Notes under the pieces: generated by a model
What the model saw: only the letters and a program-made list of their open reading frames with translations
Database searches by the model: none
Told to the model about the DNA's origin: nothing
Shown: positions 26,101-37,805 of the stretch, piece by piece
How the letters are laid out: each line of letters starts with the position of its first letter
Position numbering within the stretch: the stretch's first letter is position 1
Program-made: the position numbers and the translations under genes
NCBI GenBank assembly: GCA_035041965.1
Contig: JAPYMA010000736.1
Span: forward strand, 186,001-250,000
Source: Anisakis pegreffii
Lineage: Eukaryota > Nematoda > Chromadorea > Rhabditida > Anisakidae
Direction: 5' to 3'
Length of the DNA: 64,000 nucleotides

Positions 26101-29100
26101 ATGCCTACAACGATTACCAGCAACCACAAAAATGCTTCAAACAATGAAAATAGCCCATTTCTAGCCACAACACCAACTGTAGCAACTGCAACGGAACCAC
26201 CACCTTCAACGAAGGTATCAGTAACACCTCATCAGTAACAGCTCAGTTGAGGAGCTGTAGCTATTTTATTAAAGCTATCTAGCGCTGAGGTGCTCATTGA
26301 TATGCATTTGGTCAGTGCAGATCAATAGATCAGTATTACTATAGAAATATGGGTTTGATACATTCAAGCCTTCCGTCTTCTGAAGTTTGCACGGTAACAG
26401 TAATGTATGTACAGAATCATAGGCATAGTTGCATCTGAAATGCAGCGCATTCATAGATGAAACTCTTGCGCTATTGTGATCAATCGTATCAAATTTAATT
26501 TCAGGTCTACTATTATTTGGACGATAACACACCGTATCTATCGGTGATACCGGTGGCCGATGATGTGATTACGTTGGGTGATTTTAAGAAGGTTTTCACC
26601 CGGAAAGGATACAAATATTTTTGTAAGCAACTCGACCGAGCCATCGGATGGTGAGTAGTAGCTTGGAAGGGTTTGAGCAGACGACGGAATGAGAATTCAT
26701 CCAATTTCATCCCTTCAAAACATCCAGCTTTTACATTTCAAACATCATGATAAAAATGCAAGCATGAAGAAACAAATGAATTTATCCATTATTATATTGA
26801 TGACCAATTGAATGGTCTGGCAATCTGGAAAACCTCATACGGTTGTAGCAGATACAGAAGATTGCTGGCTGATTAGCAACAGCAGCAGCCTCACCCGCTC
26901 CGATTAGACTCGAATTTCGAAGTTTAAACTCAAAATTTGGCCTGGATTGGGGCTTACAGGCTTACAATTAAGGTTTTGCTTCGGCTCAGGCTTGTAGAAA
27001 TTAATTCAGATCCGTTTGTGTGGCGCTAGACCTGTGCAAACTAATTAATTTGTCATTTTTCCCATAAATAGTCAAAACGAGTAGAGTCAAACACGAGATA
27101 TCAATTGCTTCAGTGAGGTGAAAGTTGAGATTCGTGATGATTCGTGTAAGCTGGAAAAATCCGCCAATGGTCTAATCGAGTTGGTGCTGCTCTCGACGAA
27201 CACTCCGTCTGGAACGCTACCGACGGAATGTGCCTCGCAAGCATTTGACTGCCCCTAGTGCGGCCGCGGCGCAGTGCCATCCGGTGGTGGTGGCGTCGAC
27301 GATGTCCGGCAACAAATTATGGTCAGTCTCTCAACAGAAACGACCCAAATCCATGCAGAATTCATTGAAACTCAAAAGTTTCCATTGCAATCCCTCAAGA
27401 AAACCACAAATGACTCGTCGATAATCATCAAACAACTATAAAATATATATCATCAGAGAAAATTTTACCAAATTTCCATCGAATTCACTTCAAAAAATTC
27501 ATCCAAACGAAAATTTTCAAAATGAATTAAGAAATTATATTGAATGAATGCATTTGTGAGTGTTTGGAAAGCTCACTCTCCACACTGTCATAAGCTGGCC
27601 ATTCGGAACTGAACAAATCCATTGAAGGATTCGAATGCGAGGAAGAGACGTTCCCTGCATGAAATGGTAAATAATGGTCTCATCCATTTGGATCCCAACA
27701 CAATCCCGGATCATCGTGGTGAATCAGTGAGGAATTGCACTGAAGATAGTATCACTGCAAGTAGTCTATCAACAGTTATCAGCAGTCAGTTTTTGTATCA
27801 TTACAATGGTGATATTGATAATATTCTATCAATATTCATGATAAGAACTTGATAAAACATTAACAAATGATAAGATCATCCGCATTTTCAATTTAGCAAC
27901 TGCGACTGATAGTAATGCTCTCAGCTGTTATTATTAGACAGTGTTTTCACTGTCATTTAGCTGATTATTCAGATCTTATCGTTTTGATCTCGTTTTGATC
28001 TAGTAGCTTATTCATTCAAATGATTTTATGGGATTTGGGATTATACGAACCGAGATTCCAGCTTCAGAAATCTGTTGTGGTGGTAATCTCCAGCACACTC
28101 TTTGTAAAGTTGACTCAGATACCATTCAGTTATAGTAGTTGATCATCAAAGTGATCATAACTAGATGTGTGATCACAATTTTCAGTCTCTACAATATCAT
28201 TGCAATGTTTTGCAGTGTCAATTCACATTTCAAAAAATTACTACAGTCTATGAAAACATTACAACAAGTGAAAATTTTGGTCATCAATGATGATAGTAAT
28301 AATAAAACTGTATTCAGAACGTGCCGGTGAAGGTCTAGCCGAGCTGTACACGTCGAATTCAGAAGACCCCTATAGATTGGAGGAATCGAACTCGAGGTTT
28401 GAAACGAGTGCATACGAATTGTTTTGTGTTGTTGGCTGTTATTTGCTCGAATCGAAGGGATTTTTTTGGTTAAATAAGTCTAATTTTGTTGGAAATTCGC
28501 TTCCGATTCGTGTCCAGCTTATTTTGAGTTTCTTCCTGATATCCACAATGAACTCAGCAACCTAGCATGGCACCAATTCAACGAAGCGTTGAATCAATCG
28601 CAAGCTCTGTATCAATCCGAAGACTACTTGAAAGATGAGAATAATTGGCAAATCTATCTGACGGCTAGATCAGATCATTTGAGTATGATTCAGTCAATTT
28701 TCAGGTTCACCTTCAACTCAGAGGCTTGTTCGTCGTCCGCCTATGGCGGAATTCCTGTGCCTGGAGCTGCAGCAGCCTCAGGAATCCTGGGTTCAGCGCC
28801 CGGTCCGAGTGGTACGAATGTCTTCGCGAAACCTCACAGGCAGCGACGGCCACGCAAAGAACGTTATCGTAAAGCCTATGTCCCGAGTACAATCTCGTCG
28901 ATTACCGAAAGCAGGTGGGTCATTAACTTCATTTCTTGTTTGTTGACTAATTCCTTGTTGTGGAAATTCGCCAGTTCATCAGGCTCAAATCGAGATCTGC
29001 TTCATCCACATCATGCTTCATTTCAGTCAATAGATCCTCTGAAAACCTCAGTCCTATAGGCCTCTAAGAAATGCGTCTATTGATCATTATATCTCCATTT

Positions 29101-32100
29101 GACTTGTTTCATTGATTGTTGATCAAAAGATAAGTCTAAGCTACTAGTATTTGAAAGAGGATAAGAGATCTAATTTGCGTGAAAAAGCTAGCGATAAGTG
29201 CCAAACATTAAACATTCACATTCGTTAGTCACAAAACATCTGGATATCTATATTATGTGGAAATTTTGTTTAGTTCTAATCGTGCTTCTACCAGACTTTT
29301 TCATAACTTTGAAATCTTCAAAGCCACAACCATAATTAGCCTATTAGAGATATCCGAGATAGAGATATCTCTCTCCAGCTCACAGCTCTAAAAGCATTTC
29401 ATTTAGCAGTTAATGGCATCTCATCACACGTTTAATTGAAAATGTAACGCGTTTTCAAATGCTTCGAATGGCCGGCATTACACTCGTTTTTTATTAGCTA
29501 AATTAAATGGATGATGCGTCAAAACATCTGTTTTTCGTTATTTGTTGATCGTTTGTGATTTCTTTCACAAAATCTCTCACTACTCATAAGATGCTTCAAC
29601 GATTCAGCAACAATTTTGCCAAGCAAAAAGAGCAAATAACTATTGATGGCAAGTTAATACATATGTACCATAAAAGTAATGCGTAATGTAAACTGAAACT
29701 ATTAAAAGGCTTCAAAAATCTAATCTCGTTTTCTTTTTTTTTGAAGTTGTGGTGAAACGGCAATAAAACGATCACACAAAATTATTTGACTGGGTCTGAT
29801 TCGTTGAGGGACTATGAGTCTGTAAAATAGTGCATAATGGGGATTTGAGTGGATGTGTACGACTTAGAGAAGATTGTAACTGTTTGGGGATTTTTGTTAA
29901 AAATGTGAATGGAATCCTGTTTGTTTCAAGAGATGTTTCAAGAGATAATCATTTATAGATTACTCATTTATATGATCAGCTACTTGATCATATCAAATGA
30001 TTTGTGCAGATACCATCCGATGCCTTTGGATCTTCTTTATCCATCATTGCTTTTAGATCTATCAATAGATCTATAATGTATCATCACAATTCTATCATCC
30101 ACATTTGAATACAATCGAGTCTAGTCTCTCCGCTCTCCGAAACGTCTTGTCACCAATATAAAACAATCGCTTGCTCTGTCCTTAAGCCATTTCTAGGCAA
30201 ATGCATATTTCCAGCTTTCCAAAGCCCGTTTCAACGTTTCGAAACTTCAGTCTCACATCACTATCACTACCGCGAATCGATGTCATTAAACTATCGATGA
30301 CAAACGGTGCATTTTTGGGCATTTCCGTGTTAAGTCACGACGGTGGCATATTCGTCAGTGATATCATTAAAGGTCAGTTAATGATCGATCAGGGCATGAT
30401 CATTCCATGTAAACTTTCTATCAATCAAATCAGATAAATTGGGTCAGACATTTCATTCCAAATCGACCAAAACAGTAATGAAAGCGTAGCTTTTTGAAAT
30501 TTTTTAAAATTTTGTTCCAGAACTGATTTTTTTCAGGTGGTGCAGTCTACTTAGATGGTCGAATGGAGGTTGGTGATCAAATCGTGCAGGTGAATCGCAA
30601 TTCATTCGAAAATCTCACTGACGGACAAGCTGTACAATTGCTTCGACAAGCGGCGATTAGCCGAAGGTATGAAGGAAATCACTCACTTTCTATCGCATAT
30701 CTCTCGGAATGATGGTAACAATACTCACGAAAGCAGTAATACCATTGATAGGAACGCAAGGGAAGTTACAGTAAAAGTTACAGATATATTACTGTTAACA
30801 GTAACAGTAATCGTTAGTAATGGCGTCTGAGCGAAATTTTGTCTCGGTCGGTCGAAATCCCATCGATATGTGACTTCTCATCAGTCCGATAGTCGGATTT
30901 CCGACTGATCATTTAAACGGATCAATCGGAAACCAACGATTTGACATTTTATATTTCCGACAGTCAGTTGACGACCGACCTTCCAAAGTGCTCAGTCGGA
31001 ATCCGACCGACTTTCGGTGGATGCCATTGCTAGTCATGATGATATCAGTAACACTGATATTGATAGTAGTTTTGGTACAGTATTGATAATGGCGACAGTG
31101 TCAATGATACTGATAACGTTGATCGGAGTATTGATCACGGTTGATAGTATTGATCACGGTTTTTAAAATCTGCCTAATCATAAGGTCATTCAGCATCATA
31201 GCGATATGATTCGCCCTGTTTGAAATCCGCAACAAACATGAACATTCAGCTTTGATATAAAATACTCACAGCACTTCTTCATGCTAATTTTTAAGCACGG
31301 ATAATTTTGGTCGTTACGCTATCGATAATCAATTGCTTAGTAGAACGTCCTCGATAAGACGGCTTAAATTTTCAGGCCAATTACTTTGTATGTTGCGAAA
31401 AGACCGTGCAATACGGATGATCACTCTGATATATTGTCCGGCCTGGCAAGCGAGACTATGCCCATCGATATATCGCTTTGGGTAGAGAGCGCTAAGTAAG
31501 TTTTATGATCAGTATGATCTGTTTAGCGATCACTTTTCTTAAAAATCGAAGTTTGGACCGGAACGATAACGGTTTCATTTCTATGAGTCGATCAATTTAT
31601 TGTAGTGAAGTTTGTGGAGCATGCAAGTAAGGCTAAAGATGAGCCTTTACAGGTTAACCAAGGTGTTGGTTTCTAGGCATTACAGCAGTACCTATATTTG
31701 ATCATATTCCATGATTATATTCCACAATTTCATTCAGTCCGTACTGAATAATCGATAATATAGGTACAGGAGGGAATCAAGGATGGGAATTGAGTTTCAT
31801 TTCTAAGGGTCTTTCGAGCCTTTTCTTACGATTAGTGTGAGAAGAGACAGTCTCGTTAGGCAACTGAACGACTAGAATTAATCTCTAGTCAGCGAAAACC
31901 GTCGACTTATCCGATAACCAGCAAATTGTTTCCTCACTCAGTTTCATATCCATGACCACATATCCCTCAAACTCATTTAAGTATCAAGTTCAGAAGATTA
32001 TTATTATTATTGTCTCATTCAGGCAGAATACACTGAAACCGTTGAAGCCGTTTAGTATGGACGAAACCAGCTCAATGTTTGACGGTGGTGGAACGACTGG

Positions 32101-35100
32101 AGACCAAAGTATTGGCCCATTACATCTTCGTCAAAGGGTTCCGGTGCAAATCGGTCACCAGCCTGGAGCAGATTTTGAAGCTGGAGGTTGGTTTCTAGAT
32201 CAGCTCAGATCAGATCAAGATAAGAATAGTGATCCGGAGGAGTATTTCATCGCTTTTATCACAAACATTTTAGCATTAATAAGAGCAATAGTAATAAAGA
32301 TAATGAGTTTCAGCGCTACGGGTTTTTTGAGACTTTTCTTACTGTTAGAGTGAGAAGCGACCGTCTTATTCGGCTTACTTTCTTATATCAAATACCTTTT
32401 GATCATGAGATTACTTCAGGTATCTATGCGGCTGAACGACATGAGCTGATGTATGGAGTCCCTGGACCTAAAGCGGTGGATACGAATAGTAAACTGCGAG
32501 GAGCAGGTGGTACTCAGCCGATTGCACCCCCTAAACTGGCATTCATGAATGCGGAAGATGTGGCGAGAAGGCGAGAAAATGAAGAAAATGGTTCGGATTC
32601 CGTTGAATGCTCACTCGTTTTCAGGAATCGGCTCAATAGGCGACTTCTTTCCTGAATAATTGCCGTATGAAACATGGAATTTTGCTAGTTTGACCATGTT
32701 TTTCCCACCATACCAGTGGAAATTAATCGGATAAATCAGAATAGAATCGGAAATTGAAATCGCGGGTCGATCGAAAATGAGATGGCGAGACAATATTTCC
32801 AAAATAACCGGTCAAACATGAATGAGAAGAGCAGTGAACTGTGATAATGGTGATAACTGGAGTGATAATAGTGATAGTGATAACTGGAGTGATAATAGTG
32901 ATAACTGGAGTGATAATAGTGATAACTGGAGTGATAATAGTGATAACTGGAGTGATAATAGTGATAACTGGAGTGATGGCTTGAAGAGGCTTATGTACGA
33001 TACGTACAATAACAGCTGAGTAACTAAATAAACAGTGGAAATTAACATTTCTAATTTTCCATTTGTTCATCGTAAAAGCACATTCCGTTCCAGTTCGGAT
33101 CACAATTTGGGAAAACTGTGATGTTCCAGATTTTTGGAATGCTTATTCAGTTGATCTCATGATCACTTTCGCTTCAAGTGATTGGTTCTTACTATCTCAT
33201 TTGTCTAACTTGCAATTTAGATTTTACGGATTTTTAGAGCAGCTAGTGGACAGTCTAAATGTGAATATGGATCCGGTCATAATACTCAAATATATGGCAC
33301 GTCCGGAATCTGGCCTACAGATCAAAAATCGAAAATGGCTGAAAATTCCCGTGCCCATGTCTTTCATTGGTAAGTCTGAATTGATAAGCCAGTCTCGAAC
33401 GCTGTTTGCCGTCAAATAATACGTCTAAAATCTCAGATCATATCATACGAATCAATCTCAGATCAGATCATATGAATAGCAAAACTTATTTATCTTTATA
33501 AACGAATAACTGATAACTGAAAGGAGAATAACTGCAAAGAATATGAAAGATAATTTAAAGAATTGGATTTGTACCGATATCGTGATGTGAATAATGACCG
33601 CTCGTCAAAAATTCAGGCCGTGAACTGGTCGATTGGCTGCTGGATCATGTGCATGGCTTGTACGATCGTAAGGCGGCTCGAACATTCGCTTCGAAACTTT
33701 TGGCCGATGGTCATATACGTCATGTGGTGAATAAGTTGACGTTCACAGAGAAATGCTACTATGTTTTTGACGGTAAGTATCGCAATTGAGCCCTCTTGAT
33801 TGCGATCTCTTGAATGAGATCAAATTTGTCAAAGATTTTGCACCAACACGTTCTGCAAATCGAATCGAACTCACGCCCTCTGAACAGATCAATCGAATCG
33901 AACTCACGCCCTCTGAACAGATCAATCGAATCGAACTCACGCCCTCTGAACAGATCAATCGAATCGAACTCACGCCCTCTGAACAGATCAATCGCATCCT
34001 CAAAGCCCAGCATTGTTATAAATTTAGCAATTGTTCAAAAGGTATGGAAAATACAGTTCAACACTTAAAAAATTTCGTTTGCAGACTCAATTCTATGTTC
34101 GATGCGTCTACCCGCAACCATCACCACCAATATTATCGGCAATCATTCGGATTCATCCACTTCGAATCCAACGACGAAAACTGGCGCCGATGCGGCCACC
34201 ACTGAGGTCACCTATGTGGGATCACCAGCGCCTCCACATCAAGCTCAAAAGCGCCTGCTGGCGGTCACGCAAAATGTTATTGGTTGTATTGGGAACTCGA
34301 ACTCGAATGCTTCTGGCAACAGCAGCAACAACAACAATAATAATAACCAAGCACTTCAAAAGCAGTTCTTAACGCCGCTATCAAACAATAATAATATGAA
34401 TATGGCGACCGGGATTGATCAGACATGGCCATTGTCCCCGATCGCTGCATGTGGACAGACGGGGCAATCAAGTGGTCAACGACGGGACGATCGCGATAGT
34501 CCTGTGGTTAGTTGCAGCTGTTTTTTGGTCGTTTCATCCGTCTGAACCAGTTAATGCGAACTTCATATGTAATTTTCTTCATGATCACTTCAATTGTGTC
34601 ATGATCACATCATGATCTCAATTGACTAAACTTGTCATCCAGATTTGATGTGCGATTTTGCATATAAGGCATTATAAAATTCCTTGAGACATGCCCAAAT
34701 GATTAGAGGTTTTTGAAACGGCTTGATTTTTCGGTAGCCGGTCAATCTGTCTAAAGACATTTGGCCTAGCGAAAGTTTGCCCAAAGACACATTGCCTAAC
34801 TGACAGGACAGTTTGCCTATTAGGCGAAATATCCATTAAAAAACCGCCGTAAGTTAGGCAAACTGTCCGTTCGGCAATGTATCTTTAGGCAAACTGTCGT
34901 TAGACCAAAAATGTCTTTAGAGAGATTGACCGGTCACGGATTTCTCAAGGTAGAGAAATCGGATTTACTTGTCCTCTCGAACAGATCTAGATGAATGTAC
35001 CCATATTTCTATAGTAACGAATTGATCTATAGTGATCAAATGCATATCAATGAGCACCTCAGCGCCAGTTCAGATAGCTTTAATCAAATAGCTATAGCTC

Positions 35101-36160
35101 CTCAACTAAGCAAAATCGCTCGACAAAATATATACTTTTCTGAAAGCAGAGATTCTGCTCTATCGAACGATATACAAACTTGAATATGTTTTCGGGCAAA
35201 CCTGAGAAGACGGTAGGCTTGAATGTACCCATATTTATATCAATTCGTTACAATTGGAATTGTTTTTTCTGCAGACGAATGATTACGCATCCGTGATCGG
35301 TCCAGACATCGTCACATCAACAATGATCAACGCATCCATCACCGAAGCACCAACGCTTAAATTGAGTTCGAGGCACGCTATGATGATGGCGGATCATCGT
35401 GGTGGTGCTGGTGTTCAACTACGCCGTCGAATTGACGATGAAATTATTGTTAGTCTTCGATAGTTTATATTCTCTCTGATTGATCAAGATTGGGCGAAAT
35501 ACGCCTAAAGTATCCATCCAGTAGATAAGTTTCTGCGGAACTCGTCATTCAGAATCACTCTCAGAGCCTCGATTTTGCCCATTTCTGATGGTTTGTCTCT
35601 TATAAGATGTAAGAACTGCCCTATAAATCATTATGAGCAAGAAATTGAAATGAAAATGTTGTAGTTCCATTTGAAGTGCGATTTGTTATGTTGGGAGGAT
35701 AACAGGTTCTAATAGCTAATTGTAAGCCTCATCATAAATGTCTCGTATTGTCCACATTTTTGGAGCGTTCAAACGAGCATATTCAGTTCCTAGCTAAACT
35801 GAATTCTATCGAATCTGAAGATCAGATCACGATCGAAAAAGCTCAGATCAACACCCAGATCAGATCACACTTTGACGACCGTTTTGATCACTGTAGACAA
35901 AAATATCCAGTGTCACGCGCGATTAATTCTTGTAACTCTAATGACCAGCTCTCTCTGGATAACTTAGGAGCGACTCTCTTTGGATCTCAAAAAGTTTTTT
36001 GTTAGAAGAAACATTTTTAAAGGTATCTCAACCACCGAACACACCAAGTTCCCTGTCGATTGCGGCTCCGAATAACGATGAGGGTGTCGAGAGTGGAACG
36101 GATTTCGAGACAATCGATGACACTTCCACAGATCGCAAACGCAACATGCGCGTGAAATAA
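26101..36160 (+). CDS. dsh: Dishevelled (DIX-PDZ-DEP Wnt signalling scaffold)
   Basis: About 16 exons: 26101-26214, 26505-26650, 27114-about 27183, about 27628-27676, 28318-28396, 28705-28914, 30251-30372 (or from 30215), 30537-30666, 31376-31495, 32023-32186, 32420-32590, 33238-33369, 33617-33772, 34085-34506, 35275-35448, 36023-36160; about 798 residues. [23 protein letters not shown], then TLGDFKKVF and [13 protein letters not shown]. Basic linker: [16 protein letters not shown]: carboxylate loop FLGISV, then [19 protein letters not shown] and [34 protein letters not shown], then [20 protein letters not shown] and [17 protein letters not shown]. The tail is Asn/Ser-rich and ends [11 protein letters not shown] see no vertebrate-type FVDIM end. 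Known: Dishevelled relays Frizzled signals in canonical and planar-polarity Wnt pathways. The exon 3-4 junction is unsure. An AATAAA lies at 36446. Confidence 0.93.
26276..26372. repeat. Inverted copy of the 34990 dispersed repeat
   Basis: The reverse complement reads ATGCATATCAATGAGCACCT, then CAGCGC, matching 35037-35065; its other end matches GGCTTGAATGTA at about 35216. It lies in Dishevelled intron 1. Confidence 0.6.
27114..27321 (+). other. Unresolved DIX-linker exon of Dishevelled
   Basis: The DIX frame continues from [15 protein letters not shown] into [19 protein letters not shown] and meets an in-frame TAG at 27256-27258. The neighbouring frame stays open through an Ala-rich stretch (from 27230) to a good donor at 27321/27322 (ATG then GTCAGT). 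The phase-clean model ends the exon at 27183, on a TTG|GTGCTG donor, but that trims the last DIX strand. A one-base frameshift near 27230 is the alternative. Confidence 0.5.
30838..31022. mobile_element. CCGAC-rich palindromic element, copy 1
   Basis: Begins TTTTGTCTCGGTCGGTCG and ends GGAATCCGACCGACTTTCGG, with repeated internal TCCGAC / GTCGGA blocks (ATAGTCGGATTTCCGACTGA). It is in the Dishevelled intron between the two exons coding the C-terminal half of PDZ. A related copy lies at 62795-62905. Confidence 0.6.
32846..32974. repeat. 21-bp minisatellite in a Dishevelled intron
   Basis: About six copies of GATAACTGGAGTGATAATAG plus T; the period is 21 bp. It lies in the intron 32591-33237, just before the first DEP exon. 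Confidence 0.95.
33855..33995. repeat. 33-bp minisatellite in a Dishevelled intron
   Basis: Four copies of a 33-bp unit containing GAACTCACGCCCTCTGAACA followed by GATCAATCGAATC. All three plus-strand frames stay open across it, because 33 is a multiple of 3. It nevertheless lies after a clean donor at 33773 (GTAAGT) and before an acceptor at 34084, so it is intronic in the preferred model. Confidence 0.9.
34737..34936. mobile_element. Palindromic GCCTAA-family MITE, copy B
   Basis: Same family, ends CCGGTCAATCTG / AGATTGACCGGTC. It sits in the Dishevelled intron 34507-35274, followed at once by another dispersed repeat (34990-35240), so most of that intron is repeat-derived. Confidence 0.8.
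34990..35240. repeat. Dispersed repeat related to the 253-bp unit
   Basis: Contains AACTAAGCAAAATCGCTCGA, then CAAAATATATACTTTTCTGA and AAGCAGAGATTCTGCT, a diverged version of the 253-bp monomer core, flanked by GAATGTACCCATATTT at both ends. Related pieces lie at 16590-16700, 26276-26372 (inverted) and 53065-53145. It is in the Dishevelled intron next to MITE copy B. Confidence 0.65.
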
Positions 36161-36445
36161 GCTATTTTACCGTGTCACCGTGTTCCCGACCGCTGTCACG
36201 CTTCGTCGTTTGGTCGGATTCAGCGCAGATCACAGATCAAATCGCCAACAGAGTTCTCGTCATCAGATTCCTGTGTAATTTATACTGGCTAGCCTGTGCT
36301 TCGGCCCTTCTATGAATGTCCCACAGAGGCTTTCATAGTCTTATTCGCTCGCTCGAATTAGGCTCCTCCAATTCAACCCCATTCTAACTGTTAAGTTGCA
36401 AACTTAACCTACCGTATGCTTACGGTTGTTTCAACGACTTACTGA

Positions 36446-36451
36446 AATAAA
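36446..36451 (+). terminator. Candidate poly(A) signal of Dishevelled
   Basis: AATAAA about 285 bp after the Dishevelled stop codon, in ACTGAAATAAACCTGTGT. It is the only canonical hexamer I noticed close to the stop. Confidence 0.45.
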
Positions 36452-36534
36452 CCTGTGTTTAGTGTGTATGTTTTGGCGGTTTTGATACGTCCAAAACGTT
36501 ACTGTAAATTCTGTACTGTATTTTTGCAGCCTTT

Positions 36535-36648
36535 GCAATTATGTCTCATCATTATGTCAATTTTACAATTATGTCAATACGTCAATTTTGTCAAATTTGC
36601 AATTATGTCTCATCATTATGTCAATTTTACAATTATGTCTCATCTGTG
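36535..36648. repeat. AATTATGTCTCATC repeat downstream of Dishevelled
   Basis: Imperfect repeats of TTTGCAATTATGTCTCATCA and TTATGTCAATTTTAC beyond the AATAAA at 36446, so probably outside the transcript. Confidence 0.7.
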
Positions 36649-37805
36649 AATTTTTTTCTATGACATTGTTTTCTAAAAATTTGACTATTGCTTGTCTCTC
36701 GGTTCATTAATCAGGTTTAAGTTCTCCGAATGGCCATGACATACCATTTGACAAGGTTGTTTGCATTCGAATACTGTAAAGTTGAACTGTTGAAGCACTG
36801 TGAAGCCTTAAAAAGTCGTCATCGCACTCGATAGGAAAACCATCTCGATGTACTACTGAAAGATCATTCTGCTATAAATGAATTCACAAGGAACGATATG
36901 ATTTAAGTGCCGACTGATCTAACGTTTCGGTCTGATACAGAATTCATTTAAAATTTGTGTTTTACTTACCAAAGCAAACTGGTTTGTTAGCTTTCCTATT
37001 CACTGATATGATCAATTCAATTGGCTTCATGGAATTTTAACGTGTTCACATTGTTGATTCACATGACTTCATCGTACAGGGCCTTCGTTCTTTTTTTTAA
37101 ATGTTTTTGATTTGTAACTAGTAGTTTTATCAGGCATTTGTTTGTTTTCTTAACTATTCTTTTGCATTTTTGCTTTTTCGATTTTTTTGTTCGATTCAAA
37201 TTTTGATCCAAATTTTTGATTTGGAATTCAAATTTTTGTTGGTGTTGAACGACAACGAAGTTCGTATTGGTTATGCTTTGGTGTATGTATCAGTTTTGAA
37301 CGCATATTTTCAGTGCAAGTGTAATAATTTGAATGAATGAATATTTTCAAATCGAGTTATCGATTAATTGATCACTCATTTTGATCATTCTTTGATCATT
37401 CTTCACTGATCCGTCTGGAATTTAGATGTGTTCCGAATGTGAAGCTTTGACCGTGAATCTGACTTGAACCGTGAGTTTTGGACATCCTCAGTGTATGATC
37501 GACGCCATCTCTAATCACAAGCTAATGATCTTTCATACTCGGAAAATTTTCACGTTTCCCTCAAAACAATATCGAAAAATATTCAGTAGTTGATTTTTTA
37601 TGCTCTTCATGGAATTGCTATGAGTTCAACAAGTATATTTATGATTTTAAGATACAAAACAATTTACAATAGAATACAATACAATACAGTTCTTAGGATT
37701 TCAAAAAATTCAATAGAATGTCATGAATTTTGGGTTTCATCGAACACAGCATCATCAATAATAACAGTTATAATTTATGGTTCGCGTATTGGTGGATTGG
37801 ATATC

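Larger units (their letters stand above)
36161..37805. other. Convergent 3' spacer between Dishevelled and the channel
   Basis: 3' UTR of Dishevelled to about 36.47 kb, then AT-rich repeats (36535-36648) and T-rich sequence (37085-37245). The channel stop codon is at 37806. No gene seen. Confidence 0.5.

Noticed and set aside
32723..33103. 126-codon minus-strand frame with an ITPVITI repeat
   Set aside because: It is a translation of the 21-bp minisatellite inside a Dishevelled intron.
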